This document shows, one piece after another, positions 1 through 8,121 of a stretch of 35,785 bases of DNA (positions are counted from its first letter, which is position 1; each line of letters begins with the position of its first letter). The stretch is taken from the NCBI GenBank assembly GCA_036377075.1, contig DASUZB010000145.1, positions 1 through 35,785 of the forward strand. Direction: 5' to 3'. The stretch comes from DASUZB01 sp036377075. Lineage in GTDB: Bacteria > Actinomycetota > CALGFH01. The notes under the pieces are model-generated. The model was not told the DNA's origin and searched no databases. It worked only from the letters and a program-made list of their open reading frames with translations. The translations under genes were made by a program, and so were the position numbers.

Positions 1-1
1 G

Positions 2-214
2 CTCGTCGGGGTGCCGGTGCTGGCGGTGCCGACCAGCGTCGGCTACGGCGCCGCCTTCGAGGGGCTGGCCGCCCTGCTCGCCATGCTGAACAGCTGTGCC
101 GTCGGGGTCGCCGTGGTCAACATCGACAACGGCTTCGGCGCCGGTGCCCTTGCCGCCCGCATCCTCGCGACCCGCCGCAGCCGCGGCGACGCCGACGGCG
201 TGGCCGTCCCATGA
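2..214 (+). CDS. larB: LarB, C-terminal fragment (pyridinium-3,5-biscarboxylate mononucleotide synthase)
   Basis: This is the 3' end of a gene cut by the left edge of the window; the frame is open from base 2 to a TGA. The visible 70 residues match the C-terminus of LarB, which is related to AIR carboxylase/PurE: AVPTSVGYGAAFEG is followed by LLAMLNSCAVGVAVVNIDNG, with the Ser-Val-Gly-Tyr-Gly and Asn-Ile-Asp-Asn-Gly signatures. In the known family, LarB carboxylates and hydrolyses nicotinic acid adenine dinucleotide as the first step of nickel-pincer nucleotide synthesis, the cofactor of lactate racemase and related enzymes. larC/larE would be expected elsewhere and are not in view. The next gene starts 65 bp downstream on the same strand and has no obvious link. 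The family call is firm; the N-terminus cannot be assessed. Confidence 0.88.
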   Translation, partial: LVGVPVLAVPTSVGYGAAFEGLAALLAMLNSCAVGVAVVNIDNGFGAGALAARILATRRSRGDADGVAVP

Positions 215-279
215 CCCGGCTGTAACTCCGCCGAGTGGGGTATTCAGCTAGGTAGGCCACCAAGCGATTGAATAGGCCC

Positions 280-1998
280 ATGATCGACACTGCTGCCGTG
301 CAGCGCGCCCTCGACGAGCTGGGCGAGCTGGTCGCGGCGGCCACGCCACGCGCCCCGGAGCCGGGCGACGGCGGTGAGGAGCAGCGCCGCCGGCTCGTTT
401 GGCACCTGCGGGAATTCCTGCTGCCGCGGGTCCGCGACCTGGAGGCGCCGCTGGTCGCCGTGTTGCTCGGCTCGACGGGTGCGGGGAAGTCGTCGCTGCT
501 CAACGGTCTTGCGGGCCGCTGTGTCAGCCCCAGCGGGGTGATCCGGCCGACCACCGTGCGGCCGCTGGCGCTGCTCGCGCCCGGCCAGGTCGACGCGTTC
601 ATGGGCGGCAGGGTGCTGGCCGCCCTCGCCGACGACGACCGCCTGGGGCTCGCCGTGGACGAGCACGCCTTCGCCGGGATCGTGCTGGTCGACGCGCCCG
701 ACCTGGACTCGGTGGAGACCGCCAACCAGCTCGCCGCCGACGAGCTGCTGCAGGCGGCCGACCTGTGCGTGTTCGTGACCACCGCGCAGCGCTACGCGGA
801 CGCGGTGCCGTGGGAGTTCCTGCGCCGTGCCCGCGAGCGCGGCGTGCCCCTGATGGTGGTGCTCAACCGCCTGCCGCGCGGCGAGGCCGACCGGGACGCG
901 GTGATGGCCGACTGCCGCAGGCGCTTCGCCGAGGCCGGTTTCGAGGGTGCCGGCCCCCGCGGCGAGCTGCCCTTCCTCGGCGTGGTGGAGGGTGCCCGCG
1001 ACGCCACCGTCGACGGCCTGGACGCCGCCGCGATCGAGCCGCTGCGGCGGGCGCTCGAGGAGCTGGCCGCCGACCCCCGGGCGCTCGGCGCGGTCAAGGC
1101 CGCCGCGCTCCGTGGTGCCATGGCCGGGCTGCCCGACGCCGTCGAGCGGCTCGCCGGCCACCTGGAACGCGACCGGCGGCGGGCGGCGGCGCTGCGCGCC
1201 GCGGCGGAGCGGGCCTACGCCGCCGAGGAGGCCAAGCTCGACGATCGCCTGGCCGGCGGGGAGTTCCTGCGCGGCGAGGTGATGCGCGCCTGGCAGGAGT
1301 TCGTCGGCGTCGGCGACGTCGCGCGCTGGCTGTCCAGCGGGGTCGGGCGGGTGCGCGCCTGGCTCGCCCGCCGCCTGCGCCCCCGGATCGCCGAGGCACC
1401 GATCGAGCAGGCCAAGGAACGCGCCTTCGAGCAGCTTGCCGCCGCGCTGGTGCGCCACGCCGACGCGGCGGCGGCCGAGGCGGCGACCGCCTGGTCCGGC
1501 GACCCCGCCGGCGCCGTCCTGCTGGAGGCCCACCCGGAGCTGTGGGGCCACGGCGAGCGGCTGCCCGCCGAGGCGCGCGAGCGGCTGACCGCCTGGCTGG
1601 GCCGGCTGGCCAAGGTGGTGGAGGAGCGCGGCCAGGACCGGCGCGCGTTCGCCTTCGTCGCCTCGCTCGGGGTCAACGCCATCGGCGTGGTCGCGATGCT
1701 GGCCGTGTTCGCCCACAGCGCCGGGCTGACCGGCGGCGAGCTGGCGATCGCGGGCGGCACCGCCGTGCTCAACCAGAAGCTGCTCGAGGCCCTGATCGGC
1801 GAGGCGGCCGTGGCCGACATCGTCCGCGCCGCCGACCGCGACCTGCGCGCCAGCCTGCGGACCGGCCTGGAGTCCGACCGTGCCCGCTTCCTCGACCTGC
1901 TCGCCCCCGGCGAGGCCGAGCCGGAGGAGCTGCGGGCCGCCGCGGCCCGGGTGGTCACCGAAGCCGAGCGCCTGCTCGCCGGCCTGGACGGCCCCTGA
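280..1998 (+). CDS. Dynamin-like GTPase, first of a tandem pair
   Basis: A 572-residue GTPase. The G1 P-loop GSTGAGKS lies at residues 64-71, a G3-type DAPDLDSVE near 138-146, and a G4-type NRLP near 196. The rest is helical and Ala/Leu/Arg rich. A hydrophobic stretch near residues 457-485 is followed by a second, weaker one, as expected for a membrane-associated bacterial dynamin-like or YfjP-type GTPase. ATG 280 is preferred over the in-frame TTG at 268, since the TTG lacks a purine-rich site. The stop is 15 bp before the next GTPase, so the two are almost certainly co-transcribed and may act as a hetero-pair, as paired bacterial dynamins do. In known families such pairs act in membrane remodelling, septation or stress survival; the specific role here is inferred only. 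Confidence 0.82.
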   Translation: MIDTAAVQRALDELGELVAAATPRAPEPGDGGEEQRRRLVWHLREFLLPRVRDLEAPLVAVLLGSTGAGKSSLLNGLAGRCVSPSGVIRPTTVRPLALLAPGQVDAFMGGRVLAALADDDRLGLAVDEHAFAGIVLVDAPDLDSVETANQLAADELLQAADLCVFVTTAQRYADAVPWEFLRRARERGVPLMVVLNRLPRGEADRDAVMADCRRRFAEAGFEGAGPRGELPFLGVVEGARDATVDGLDAAAIEPLRRALEELAADPRALGAVKAAALRGAMAGLPDAVERLAGHLERDRRRAAALRAAAERAYAAEEAKLDDRLAGGEFLRGEVMRAWQEFVGVGDVARWLSSGVGRVRAWLARRLRPRIAEAPIEQAKERAFEQLAAALVRHADAAAAEAATAWSGDPAGAVLLEAHPELWGHGERLPAEARERLTAWLGRLAKVVEERGQDRRAFAFVASLGVNAIGVVAMLAVFAHSAGLTGGELAIAGGTAVLNQKLLEALIGEAAVADIVRAADRDLRASLRTGLESDRARFLDLLAPGEAEPEELRAAAARVVTEAERLLAGLDGP

Positions 1999-2013
1999 GG
2001 GACCGAGGAGGCG

Positions 2014-3660
2014 ATGGCAACGGTCGACCTGGCGGGCTGCCTGACCGCGCTGGAACAGGTGGCCGACGCGGCCGAGCGGCTCGGGCTCGACGCGGGCGAC
2101 GCCCGCCGGACGCTCGAGTCGGTCAGGGCGCGGCTCGGGTTCCCCGGGACGGCGTTCGTGCTGGCGCTGGCCGGGGGCACGGGCGCGGGCAAGTCGAGCC
2201 TGCTCAACGCGCTGGCCGGGCGCGAGGTGAGCCGGCCGGGTCCGCTGCGGCCGGTCACCGACGAGCCGGTCGCCTGGGTGCCGGCGGATGCCGCCACCGA
2301 GCTGCGGCCGCTGCTCGCATGGGTCGGGGTGGAGAAGGTGGTGAGCCACGCCGACGACGCCTTCGCCGACCTGTGCGTGCTGGACCTGCCCGACTACGAC
2401 TCGGTCGAGCGCTCGCACCGGGCCCGGGTCGACGAGATCCTGCCGCGGGTCGACGCGGTCTGCTGGGTGCTCGACCCGGAGAAGTACGCCGACCGGGTGC
2501 TGCACGAGGACTACCTGCGGGCGCTCGCCCACCACGCCGAGCGGGCGGTGTTCGTGCTCAACCGCCGTGACGTGGTCGGCGACGACGAGCAGGTGCGCCG
2601 GGTCGTCGCCGACCTGCGCCGCCGCCTGGCGACGGACGGCATCTCCGAACGGCCGGTGTTCGCCGTCTCGGCCGCGCCGCCGCCCGGGTTCGGCAACGGC
2701 GACCTGGCCGACCTGCGCGCCTGGGTGAGCGGCCGGATGCAGGCCAAGGCGGTGGTGGCCGGGCGGGTCGCCGCCGACTGCGCCACGGCCGGCGCGGCCC
2801 TGGCCAGGCGGGCGGGCATGGACGGCCCGGGGGCGAGCCGGCCGCTGGTCGACCAGGCGGCCAGGCTGGAGGCCCGGCGCCAGGCGGTCGCCGCCGCCAG
2901 GGACGCGGTCGACGTCGACGGCGTGCGCCGCGCCTGCCGGCGGCGCACCCGTGCCGACGCCAGGGCGGCGGGCGCCGGGCCGCTCGGCCGCCTGCTCGCC
3001 GCCGCGGCGAGGCTGCGCGGCGGCCGGGCGGCGCAGGGGCCGGGCTCGGCGCGCTCGCTCGACCCGGTCGCCTACGCGCGCGGCTGGCGCACCAGGGCCT
3101 CCTTCAGCCGCACCGTCAACCCGGTCACCGAGCTGTTGCGGCGCGCGGCCGTGGCGGCACCGCCGGAGCTGCGCGCCGGGGTGATGGCACGCGCCGCGCC
3201 CGACCGGCTGGAGGAGCGGCTCGCGGCGGCGGTCGACCAGGCGGTGGCCCGTGCCGGGGTCGACCACGCCACCCCGCCCCGCTCCCTGCTCTGGCCGGTG
3301 GTCGGCGCGCTGCAGCTCCTGGCGACCGCCGCGCTGGCCGCCGGCCTGCTCTGGTACCTCACCCTCTACCTGGCCGGCAACGCGCACGCGGACCTGCCCG
3401 ACCTGCCCACCCTCGCGCGGGTGCCGGTGCCGCTGCTGCTGGTCGCCGGCGGGCTGGCGGCCGGCTGGCTGCTCGCCCGGCTGCTCGCCGCGAGCGCCCG
3501 GCGCCAGGGCCGCCGCTGGGCCGACCGGCTCACCGGCGAGCTCGACCGCGCGGTGACCCGAGAGGTCGACGAGGCCATCTCCACCCCGCTCGCCGGCCTC
3601 GAAGCCGCCCGTGCCGAGCTGCTGGTGCGCCTCACCGACCTGCGCGCGGCCAGCGCCTGA
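2014..3660 (+). CDS. Dynamin-like (YfjP-type) GTPase, second of a tandem pair
   Basis: A 548-residue protein with GGTGAGKS (54-61), a G3 element DLPDYDSVE (about 125-133) and a G4-type NRRD near 183, then a long Ala/Arg-rich helical region. Two clear transmembrane segments follow near residues 425-453 and 470-492, with a soluble C-terminal tail. GAGGAG sits just upstream of ATG 2014. Its P-loop and switch regions resemble those of the preceding gene, so the pair probably arose by duplication, but only this member has an unambiguous two-pass membrane anchor near its end. The arrangement suggests a membrane-anchored partner and a more soluble one. The 3' end overlaps the convergent membrane-protein gene by 29 bp. 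The family assignment is secure; the process served is unknown. Confidence 0.82.
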   Translation: MATVDLAGCLTALEQVADAAERLGLDAGDARRTLESVRARLGFPGTAFVLALAGGTGAGKSSLLNALAGREVSRPGPLRPVTDEPVAWVPADAATELRPLLAWVGVEKVVSHADDAFADLCVLDLPDYDSVERSHRARVDEILPRVDAVCWVLDPEKYADRVLHEDYLRALAHHAERAVFVLNRRDVVGDDEQVRRVVADLRRRLATDGISERPVFAVSAAPPPGFGNGDLADLRAWVSGRMQAKAVVAGRVAADCATAGAALARRAGMDGPGASRPLVDQAARLEARRQAVAAARDAVDVDGVRRACRRRTRADARAAGAGPLGRLLAAAARLRGGRAAQGPGSARSLDPVAYARGWRTRASFSRTVNPVTELLRRAAVAAPPELRAGVMARAAPDRLEERLAAAVDQAVARAGVDHATPPRSLLWPVVGALQLLATAALAAGLLWYLTLYLAGNAHADLPDLPTLARVPVPLLLVAGGLAAGWLLARLLAASARRQGRRWADRLTGELDRAVTREVDEAISTPLAGLEAARAELLVRLTDLRAASA

Positions 3661-4873
3661 CCGGCCCGGGCGTCACCGCCCTCCCCTGGAGGGGATCTTC
3701 GGCGGTTGGCCAAGCGAGCACGGCCAGGAGCGCGGCGAGGACGCAGGGGGCGAGCACCCGCATGGCGGAGTAGAAAAGCCAGGTGAGCGCGTCGCCGAGC
3801 ACCAGCGCGTAGCAGCCGAGGACGAGGCCGGCGCGGGCGGGAAGGCCACGGCCGCGCAGGCCGGCCACCAGGCCGGCGGCGACCAGGGCGAGGGTGGCGA
3901 GCTGGAAGGCGGCGCCGGCCGGTCCCGGCGCATCGGGGACGAACGGTCGCGCGTAGTGCCCGCTGAGCACCGCGCCGAACCACCGCAGCCAGCCGCTGAG
4001 CGGGAAGGCGACCACGGCGCCGACGGCGCCGACCCGCCCCGGCACCGCCGGAACCCGCCCGACCAGGTACGCCCACCAGGCCGCCAGGGCGATCGCGCCG
4101 GGCAGCAGCACCACCGCGGCGCGGCGCAGCCGCCGGCTGGCCGGCTCCGGCTCCAGGAGCAGGTGCAGCGCCGCGGCGACGGCGAAGGCCAGGTAGGTCT
4201 CCTTGGTCAGCGCGGCGGCGGCGAACGCGAGCCCGGCCAGGCCGAGGCGCCGGGCGAGCACCAGCGCGAGGCCGGCGGCGGCGAGGGCGAGCGCCAGCGG
4301 CTCGGCGGTGGCGGAGCCGACCCCGACCGCCACGCCGGGCACGAGCGCGAAGGCAAGCCCCCACCAGCGGCTGCGCCCGAACGCGGAGGCCACCCGGGCG
4401 GTCGCCGCCACGCCGGTCGCGACGGCGAGCAGCCCGACGGCGAGCAGCGCCGCCGGCAGGAGCCGTGGCCGCCCGAGCGCGAGCAGGAAGCCGGCCCACG
4501 CCTGCAGCGGCCGGCCCGCCCGGTAGCGCGGGTCGTCGAAGCGGGCGGCGATGCCGCCGCGCAGCAGCGGGTCGGTCGCCATGGCGAGGTACCACTGGCC
4601 GTCGTAGCCGACCCCCGGCTGGACCGCCACCGGCACGCCCCGCGCGGCCAGCTCGCCGCCGAGCCCGAACCGCTCGCCGACGGCGAACGGCACGGTGACC
4701 GAGAAGCCGCCCTGCGCCAGGGTGGCGAGCAGGAACGCGGCGGCAAGGGCGGCGCCGGCCAGCGCCGGGGCGAGCAGCCGGCGCGGCGGCTCGCCGCGTC
4801 CCGGCGGCGGCGTGGACGGCCCGGCCCAGCCGACCAGCGACGCCGGCCACGCGCGCGCCAACCTGACCGCCAT
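3632..4873 (-). CDS. Polytopic membrane protein, GT-C glycosyltransferase-like
   Basis: A 413-residue protein with about nine to ten hydrophobic segments. After the first membrane segment comes a luminal-type loop with a GYDGQWYLAMATDP motif; a conserved Asp followed by Gly-Gln/Trp-Tyr in the first loop is typical of GT-C polyprenyl-phosphate-dependent sugar transferases and related ArnT/PMT-like proteins. A second loop contains LTKETYLAFA. No DxD GT-A motif is present. The ATG at 4873 follows a good GGAGGGG site. The gene lies upstream of nothing obvious in operon with it: MFS/marR end 127 bp before it on the same strand. Its 3' end runs 29 bp into the convergent dynamin-like gene. A role in glycosylation of an envelope lipid or protein is plausible but inferred; it could also be an unclassified integral membrane protein. 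Confidence 0.65.
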   Translation of the reverse strand: MAVRLARAWPASLVGWAGPSTPPPGRGEPPRRLLAPALAGAALAAAFLLATLAQGGFSVTVPFAVGERFGLGGELAARGVPVAVQPGVGYDGQWYLAMATDPLLRGGIAARFDDPRYRAGRPLQAWAGFLLALGRPRLLPAALLAVGLLAVATGVAATARVASAFGRSRWWGLAFALVPGVAVGVGSATAEPLALALAAAGLALVLARRLGLAGLAFAAAALTKETYLAFAVAAALHLLLEPEPASRRLRRAAVVLLPGAIALAAWWAYLVGRVPAVPGRVGAVGAVVAFPLSGWLRWFGAVLSGHYARPFVPDAPGPAGAAFQLATLALVAAGLVAGLRGRGLPARAGLVLGCYALVLGDALTWLFYSAMRVLAPCVLAALLAVLAWPTAEDPLQGRAVTPGPVRRWPRAGR

Positions 4874-4952
4874 GCCCCTCCCTGGTGCCTGACCGGACGC
4901 TCCCCCGGCCTGGTGGCCGCCAGCCTCCCACGATCGCCCGCCGTCTGCCGAA

Positions 4953-4970
4953 CCGGCCGGAGCCGGCCGG
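4953..4970 (-). terminator. Possible GC hairpin after the MFS gene
   Basis: A CCGGCC/GGCCGG stem with a 6-nt loop lies about 30 nt past the stop of the minus-strand MFS gene and before the next minus-strand start. There is no T-tract. In sequence this GC-rich such short palindromes arise easily, so this is a weak call. Confidence 0.3.
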
Positions 4971-5000
4971 CCCAGCCCGCGGCCGCCATGGGGCTCGGCC

Positions 5001-6284
5001 TCAGGCGGCCTCGCCGGAGCTGTCGGCGATCGCGGGCTGCCCGGCGGGCAGGTCGAGGGCGTCGCGGCGACCGTGCCGCAGGTCCGAGAGGGCGGCGACG
5101 GCGACCGCGGCGAGCGCGCCCGCGCCCGCGAGGACCAGGCCGGAGCGGGGGCCGTAGTGCTCGGCGAGCCAGCCGACCAGCAGGCTGCCCAGCGGGGTGG
5201 TACCGAGGAAGAGCAGGCCGTAGAGGGCCATCACCCGGCCGCGCATGCGCGCGCTCGAGCCGAGCTGCAGGGTGGAGTTGGCGGTGGCGAGGAAGGTGAT
5301 GCTGGTCGCGCCGAGCAGGCACAGGGCCACCAGCTCGGTGCCGACCGAGGGCGCCACCGCCGCCAGGCTGGCGCTCAGCCCGAAGGCGGTCGCGGCGCCG
5401 AGCAGCAGGCGCCGGGTCGGGCGCGCCCGGCGCGCGACGGCGAGCGCGCCGACCACCGAACCGATCGCCATCACCGAGGCCAGCGTCCCGTAGAGGCTGG
5501 CGTCGCCGTGGTAGGTGAAGCGGGCGAGCAGCGGCAGCACCACCCGGGAGTTCAGGCTGAGCGTGCCGACGACCGCGACCAGCAGCAGGGTGGAGCGGAG
5601 CACCGGCGTCGTCCAGACGTAGCGGATCCCGTCGCGCACCTGGCCGGGGCGGCGCGGAACGGGGCTGCCGCGTTGCAGCCGTGCCGGGTCCATCGCCAGC
5701 AGGGCGGCGATCACGGCGAGGTAGGAGACGGCGTTGACGAAGAACGCCGGGGCGAGCCCCAGGGCGGAGATCAGCACGCCCGCCGCGGCCGGCCCGACCA
5801 CCCGGGCCGAGTTGAACATGGCGCTGTTCAGGCTGACCGCGTTCACCAGGTTGTCGGGGCCGACCAGCTCGACCACGAACGCCTGGCGCGCCGGCATGTC
5901 GACGGCCATGCCGCAGCCGAGCAGGAAGGCGAGCACGTAGACCATCCAGAGGCGCACCGACCCGGTGGCGGTCAGCACCCCGAGCACCAGCGCGAGCGCC
6001 CCCATGGCGCTCTGGGCGGCGACCAGCAGGCGCCGCTTGTCGAAGCGGTCGGCCGCCAGGCCCGCCCAGAATCCGAACAGCAGCACCGGCAGGAACTGCA
6101 GGGCGGTGGCGATCCCGACCGGCAGGGCACGCCCGGACAGGCGCAGCACCAGCCAGTCCTGGGCGACCTGCTGCATCCAGGTGCCGCTGACCGAGACCAG
6201 CTGCCCGAAGAAGAACAGCCGGTAGTTGCGCACCCGCAGCGACCGGAACGTACGCCTGGTGGCGAGCTCGGCCAGCCGGGTCAA
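5001..6284 (-). CDS. MFS exporter (EntS-like, DHA3-type)
   Basis: A 427-residue major facilitator with about twelve membrane segments. The N-terminus FRSLRVRNYRLFFFGQLVS.SGTWMQ is highly typical of the EntS/MFS_3 group of drug and siderophore exporters. The loop between helices 2 and 3 carries GLAADRFDKRR, the usual Asp-Arg/Lys-Arg motif A. It starts at a TTG (6284) whose last two bases overlap the TGA of the marR gene, with GAGGA six bases upstream, so the two genes are translationally coupled. Context says the exporter is controlled by the MarR protein and removes a small toxic or signalling compound; the substrate cannot be read from sequence. The last 20 residues are a soluble tail. Confidence 0.85.
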   Translation of the reverse strand: MTRLAELATRRTFRSLRVRNYRLFFFGQLVSVSGTWMQQVAQDWLVLRLSGRALPVGIATALQFLPVLLFGFWAGLAADRFDKRRLLVAAQSAMGALALVLGVLTATGSVRLWMVYVLAFLLGCGMAVDMPARQAFVVELVGPDNLVNAVSLNSAMFNSARVVGPAAAGVLISALGLAPAFFVNAVSYLAVIAALLAMDPARLQRGSPVPRRPGQVRDGIRYVWTTPVLRSTLLLVAVVGTLSLNSRVVLPLLARFTYHGDASLYGTLASVMAIGSVVGALAVARRARPTRRLLLGAATAFGLSASLAAVAPSVGTELVALCLLGATSITFLATANSTLQLGSSARMRGRVMALYGLLFLGTTPLGSLLVGWLAEHYGPRSGLVLAGAGALAAVAVAALSDLRHGRRDALDLPAGQPAIADSSGEAA

Positions 6285-6703
6285 CGGCCGTCCTCGAGGA
6301 GCCGCTCGAGCACGGCGACGGCCCGGTCGAGCGCCTCGACCTCGTCGGCGTCGAGGCGCGCCAGGCGCTTGGCCAGGAAGGCGTCCTTGCGGGTGTGGCC
6401 GCGGTCCAGCAGGCGGCGGCCGGCGGCGCTCAGCTCGACCTGGGCCACGCGGCGGTCGCCCGGCCGCGCGCGCCGCTCGACCAGCCCGGCCTCTTCCAGG
6501 CAGGCGACGATCCTCGTCATGGTCGGCGGGCGCACCTGCTCGACCGCTGCCAGCTCCCCGAGCGTGACCGGGCCGAGCCGGGCGACGCTGGAGAGGGCCG
6601 AGTACTGCGACGGGGTGATCTCACCGCCCGCCTGCTGGCGCAGCCGCCTGGCCAGGCGCCCGACCGACAGGCGCAGCCGGACCACCAGCTCGTGGTCGAC
6701 CAT
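6281..6703 (-). CDS. MarR-family transcriptional regulator
   Basis: A winged helix-turn-helix repressor: after MVDHELVVRLRLSVGRLARRLR comes the MarR core (ITPSQYSALSSVARLGPVTLGELAAVEQVRPPTMTRIVACLEEAGLVER) with the wing residues RPGDRR, then a C-terminal dimerisation helix pair. The start is uncertain. ATG 6703 has AGGAG seven bases upstream and gives 140 residues, a normal MarR length. ATG 6727 with GGGAG is also possible (148 residues). The TTG at 6763 is unlikely because it falls within the operator-like palindrome. It overlaps the MFS gene by a TTGA junction. MarR proteins usually repress their own operon and release DNA on binding a phenolic or other small ligand; autoregulation is inferred from the adjacent palindrome. 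Confidence 0.88.
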   Translation of the reverse strand: MVDHELVVRLRLSVGRLARRLRQQAGGEITPSQYSALSSVARLGPVTLGELAAVEQVRPPTMTRIVACLEEAGLVERRARPGDRRVAQVELSAAGRRLLDRGHTRKDAFLAKRLARLDADEVEALDRAVAVLERLLEDGR

Positions 6704-6755
6704 GGTGCCGCTCCTGACCGCCGCCATGCCGTCGCTCCCGCCTTCCCAGACCCTC

Positions 6756-6774
6756 TTAGCCAAGCTAATTAGCT
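6756..6774. promoter_or_regulatory. Probable MarR operator/promoter between marR and the glycosyltransferase
   Basis: A rare AT-rich pocket holds a perfect 12-bp palindrome AGCTAATTAGCT (6763-6774), overlapped by a second inverted repeat TTAGC-N3-GCTAA (6756-6768). It sits about 50 bp upstream of the likely marR start and about 100 bp upstream of the divergent glycosyltransferase start. MarR dimers bind short palindromes of this kind, so it is a good candidate for the autoregulatory site and could also affect the divergent gene. Confidence 0.55.
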
Positions 6775-6875
6775 ATGCGAACTATCTCGCCACCAGGGTA
6801 GACCCGCCTCCCCGCGGCCGCAAGCGGCGCCGCGCCGGCTTGTCGCCAGCCGGCCACCCGGACGAGTATCAGGGA

Positions 6876-8087
6876 ATGACCACCGGCACTGGCGCGGAGC
6901 GGGCGGCGGCCGAGCGGCGCCGGCCGCTGCGGGTGGTCTTCGTCGCCCACGCCTTCCCCCGCGGCGAGCACGACCCCACCGGGCACTTCCTGCTCACCCT
7001 CGCCGGCGCCCTGGCCGCCGAGGGCGTCGAGGTGCGGGCGGTGGCGCCGGCAGCCGCCGGCCTGGCCGCCCGCGAGCGCCTCGCCGGCGTGGCGGTGCGC
7101 CGCTACCGCTACGCCCCGAGGCGCGCCGAGACGCTCGCCTACCACGGCACCATGCACGCGCGCGCGGCCAGCCCCAAGGGGGCCCTTGCGCTCGCCGGGC
7201 TGCTCGCGGCCGGCACCTGGGCGCTGCGGCGGGAGGCCGCGGGCGCCGACCTGGTCCACGCCCACTGGTGGTTCCCGGGCGGCCTGCAGGCCCTCGCCGC
7301 GGGCCGCCGGCCGCTGGTCACCACCGTGCACGGCACCGACGTGCGGCTGGCGCGCTCGCGGCCGGCGGCGCGCGCCGCCTGCGCCCGCGTGCTGCGCGCC
7401 TCGGCCGTGGTCACCGCCGTCTCGAGCTGGCTCGCCGACGAGGTCGCCGGCTTCGCGCCCGACCGCGCCGACCGGGTCAGGGTCGCCCCCATGCCGGTCG
7501 ACGAGACCCTGTTCGCCCCGGGCGAGGAGCGGCGCGACGAGCTGCTGTTCGTCGGCCGCCTCGACGAGCAGAAGGACCTGGACACGGCGCTACGCGCCCT
7601 GCCGAGGCTGCGCGGCCAGGCCGCCGTGCTGCCCTTGCGGATCGTCGGCGCCGGGCCGGCCGAGGCCCGCCTGCGCCGGCTCGCCGACGAGCTGGGCGTC
7701 GCCGGCCGGCTGCTCTGGGAGGCGCGGCTCCCCCAGGCGGAGCTGGCCGCGCGCTACCGCCGCGCCGCCGCGCTGCTGGTGCCCGGCCGCGACGAGGGCC
7801 TCGGCCTGGTCGCGGTCGAAGGCCAGCTCGCCGGCGCGCCGGTGGTCGCCGCCGCCTCGGGCGGGCTGGTCGACGTGGTCCGCGACGGCGACAGCGGCCG
7901 CACCTTCGCCGCCGGCGAGCCGGCGGCCCTCGCCCGGGTGGTCGAGGAGGTGGTCGCCGACCCCGAGGGTGCCCAGCGCCTGGCCGAGGCGGCCAGGCGC
8001 TCGGCGATCGCCCGCTTCGGCACGCGCGCGGCGGCCCGCGCCTACGCCGACGCCTACGCCGAAGCCATGGCCGGCGGGCGCCGGTAG
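6876..8087 (+). CDS. GT4-family glycosyltransferase (GT-B fold)
   Basis: A 403-residue retaining glycosyltransferase. The N-terminal Rossmann half begins LRVVFVAHAFPRGEHDPTGHFL, with the acceptor-side glycine loop around TGHF, and includes ADLVHAHWWFPGG and VTTVHGTDVR. The C-terminal nucleotide-sugar half begins ELLFVGRLDEQKDLDTALRAL and carries the E-x7-E element as DEGLGLVAVEG near residue 307, followed by GAPVVAAASGG. ATG 6876 is chosen because the first 18 residues lead straight into the fold; the Shine-Dalgarno site is poor (AGGGA abuts the start), so a leaderless message is possible. It is divergent from marR-MFS. Donor and acceptor sugars are unknown; such enzymes commonly add mannose or glucose in lipid or polysaccharide assembly. 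Confidence 0.85.
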   Translation: MTTGTGAERAAAERRRPLRVVFVAHAFPRGEHDPTGHFLLTLAGALAAEGVEVRAVAPAAAGLAARERLAGVAVRRYRYAPRRAETLAYHGTMHARAASPKGALALAGLLAAGTWALRREAAGADLVHAHWWFPGGLQALAAGRRPLVTTVHGTDVRLARSRPAARAACARVLRASAVVTAVSSWLADEVAGFAPDRADRVRVAPMPVDETLFAPGEERRDELLFVGRLDEQKDLDTALRALPRLRGQAAVLPLRIVGAGPAEARLRRLADELGVAGRLLWEARLPQAELAARYRRAAALLVPGRDEGLGLVAVEGQLAGAPVVAAASGGLVDVVRDGDSGRTFAAGEPAALARVVEEVVADPEGAQRLAEAARRSAIARFGTRAAARAYADAYAEAMAGGRR

Positions 8088-8088
8088 G

Positions 8089-8113
8089 GGCGTGGGGCGG
8101 CGCCGGTCACGCC
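8089..8113. terminator. Bidirectional hairpin between convergent genes
   Basis: GGCGTG at 8089-8094 pairs with CACGCC at 8108-8113 around a GC-rich loop. It lies directly after the glycosyltransferase stop and just before the stop of the convergent MBL hydrolase gene, the expected place for a shared terminator. No T-run follows on either strand. Confidence 0.4.
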
Positions 8114-8121
8114 GCTGGCGG

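Noticed and set aside
244..3387. A 1047-codon open frame antisense to the two GTPase genes
   Set aside because: Its product is a low-complexity Arg/Gly/Ala/His string with no domain; open antisense frames of this length are expected at such high G+C, while the plus strand carries clear GTPase motifs.
5073..6875. Upstream part of the frame leading into the GT4 glycosyltransferase, which would give a 1004-residue protein
   Set aside because: It lies antisense to the MFS and marR genes, has low-complexity composition and contributes no domain; the enzyme starts at ATG 6876.
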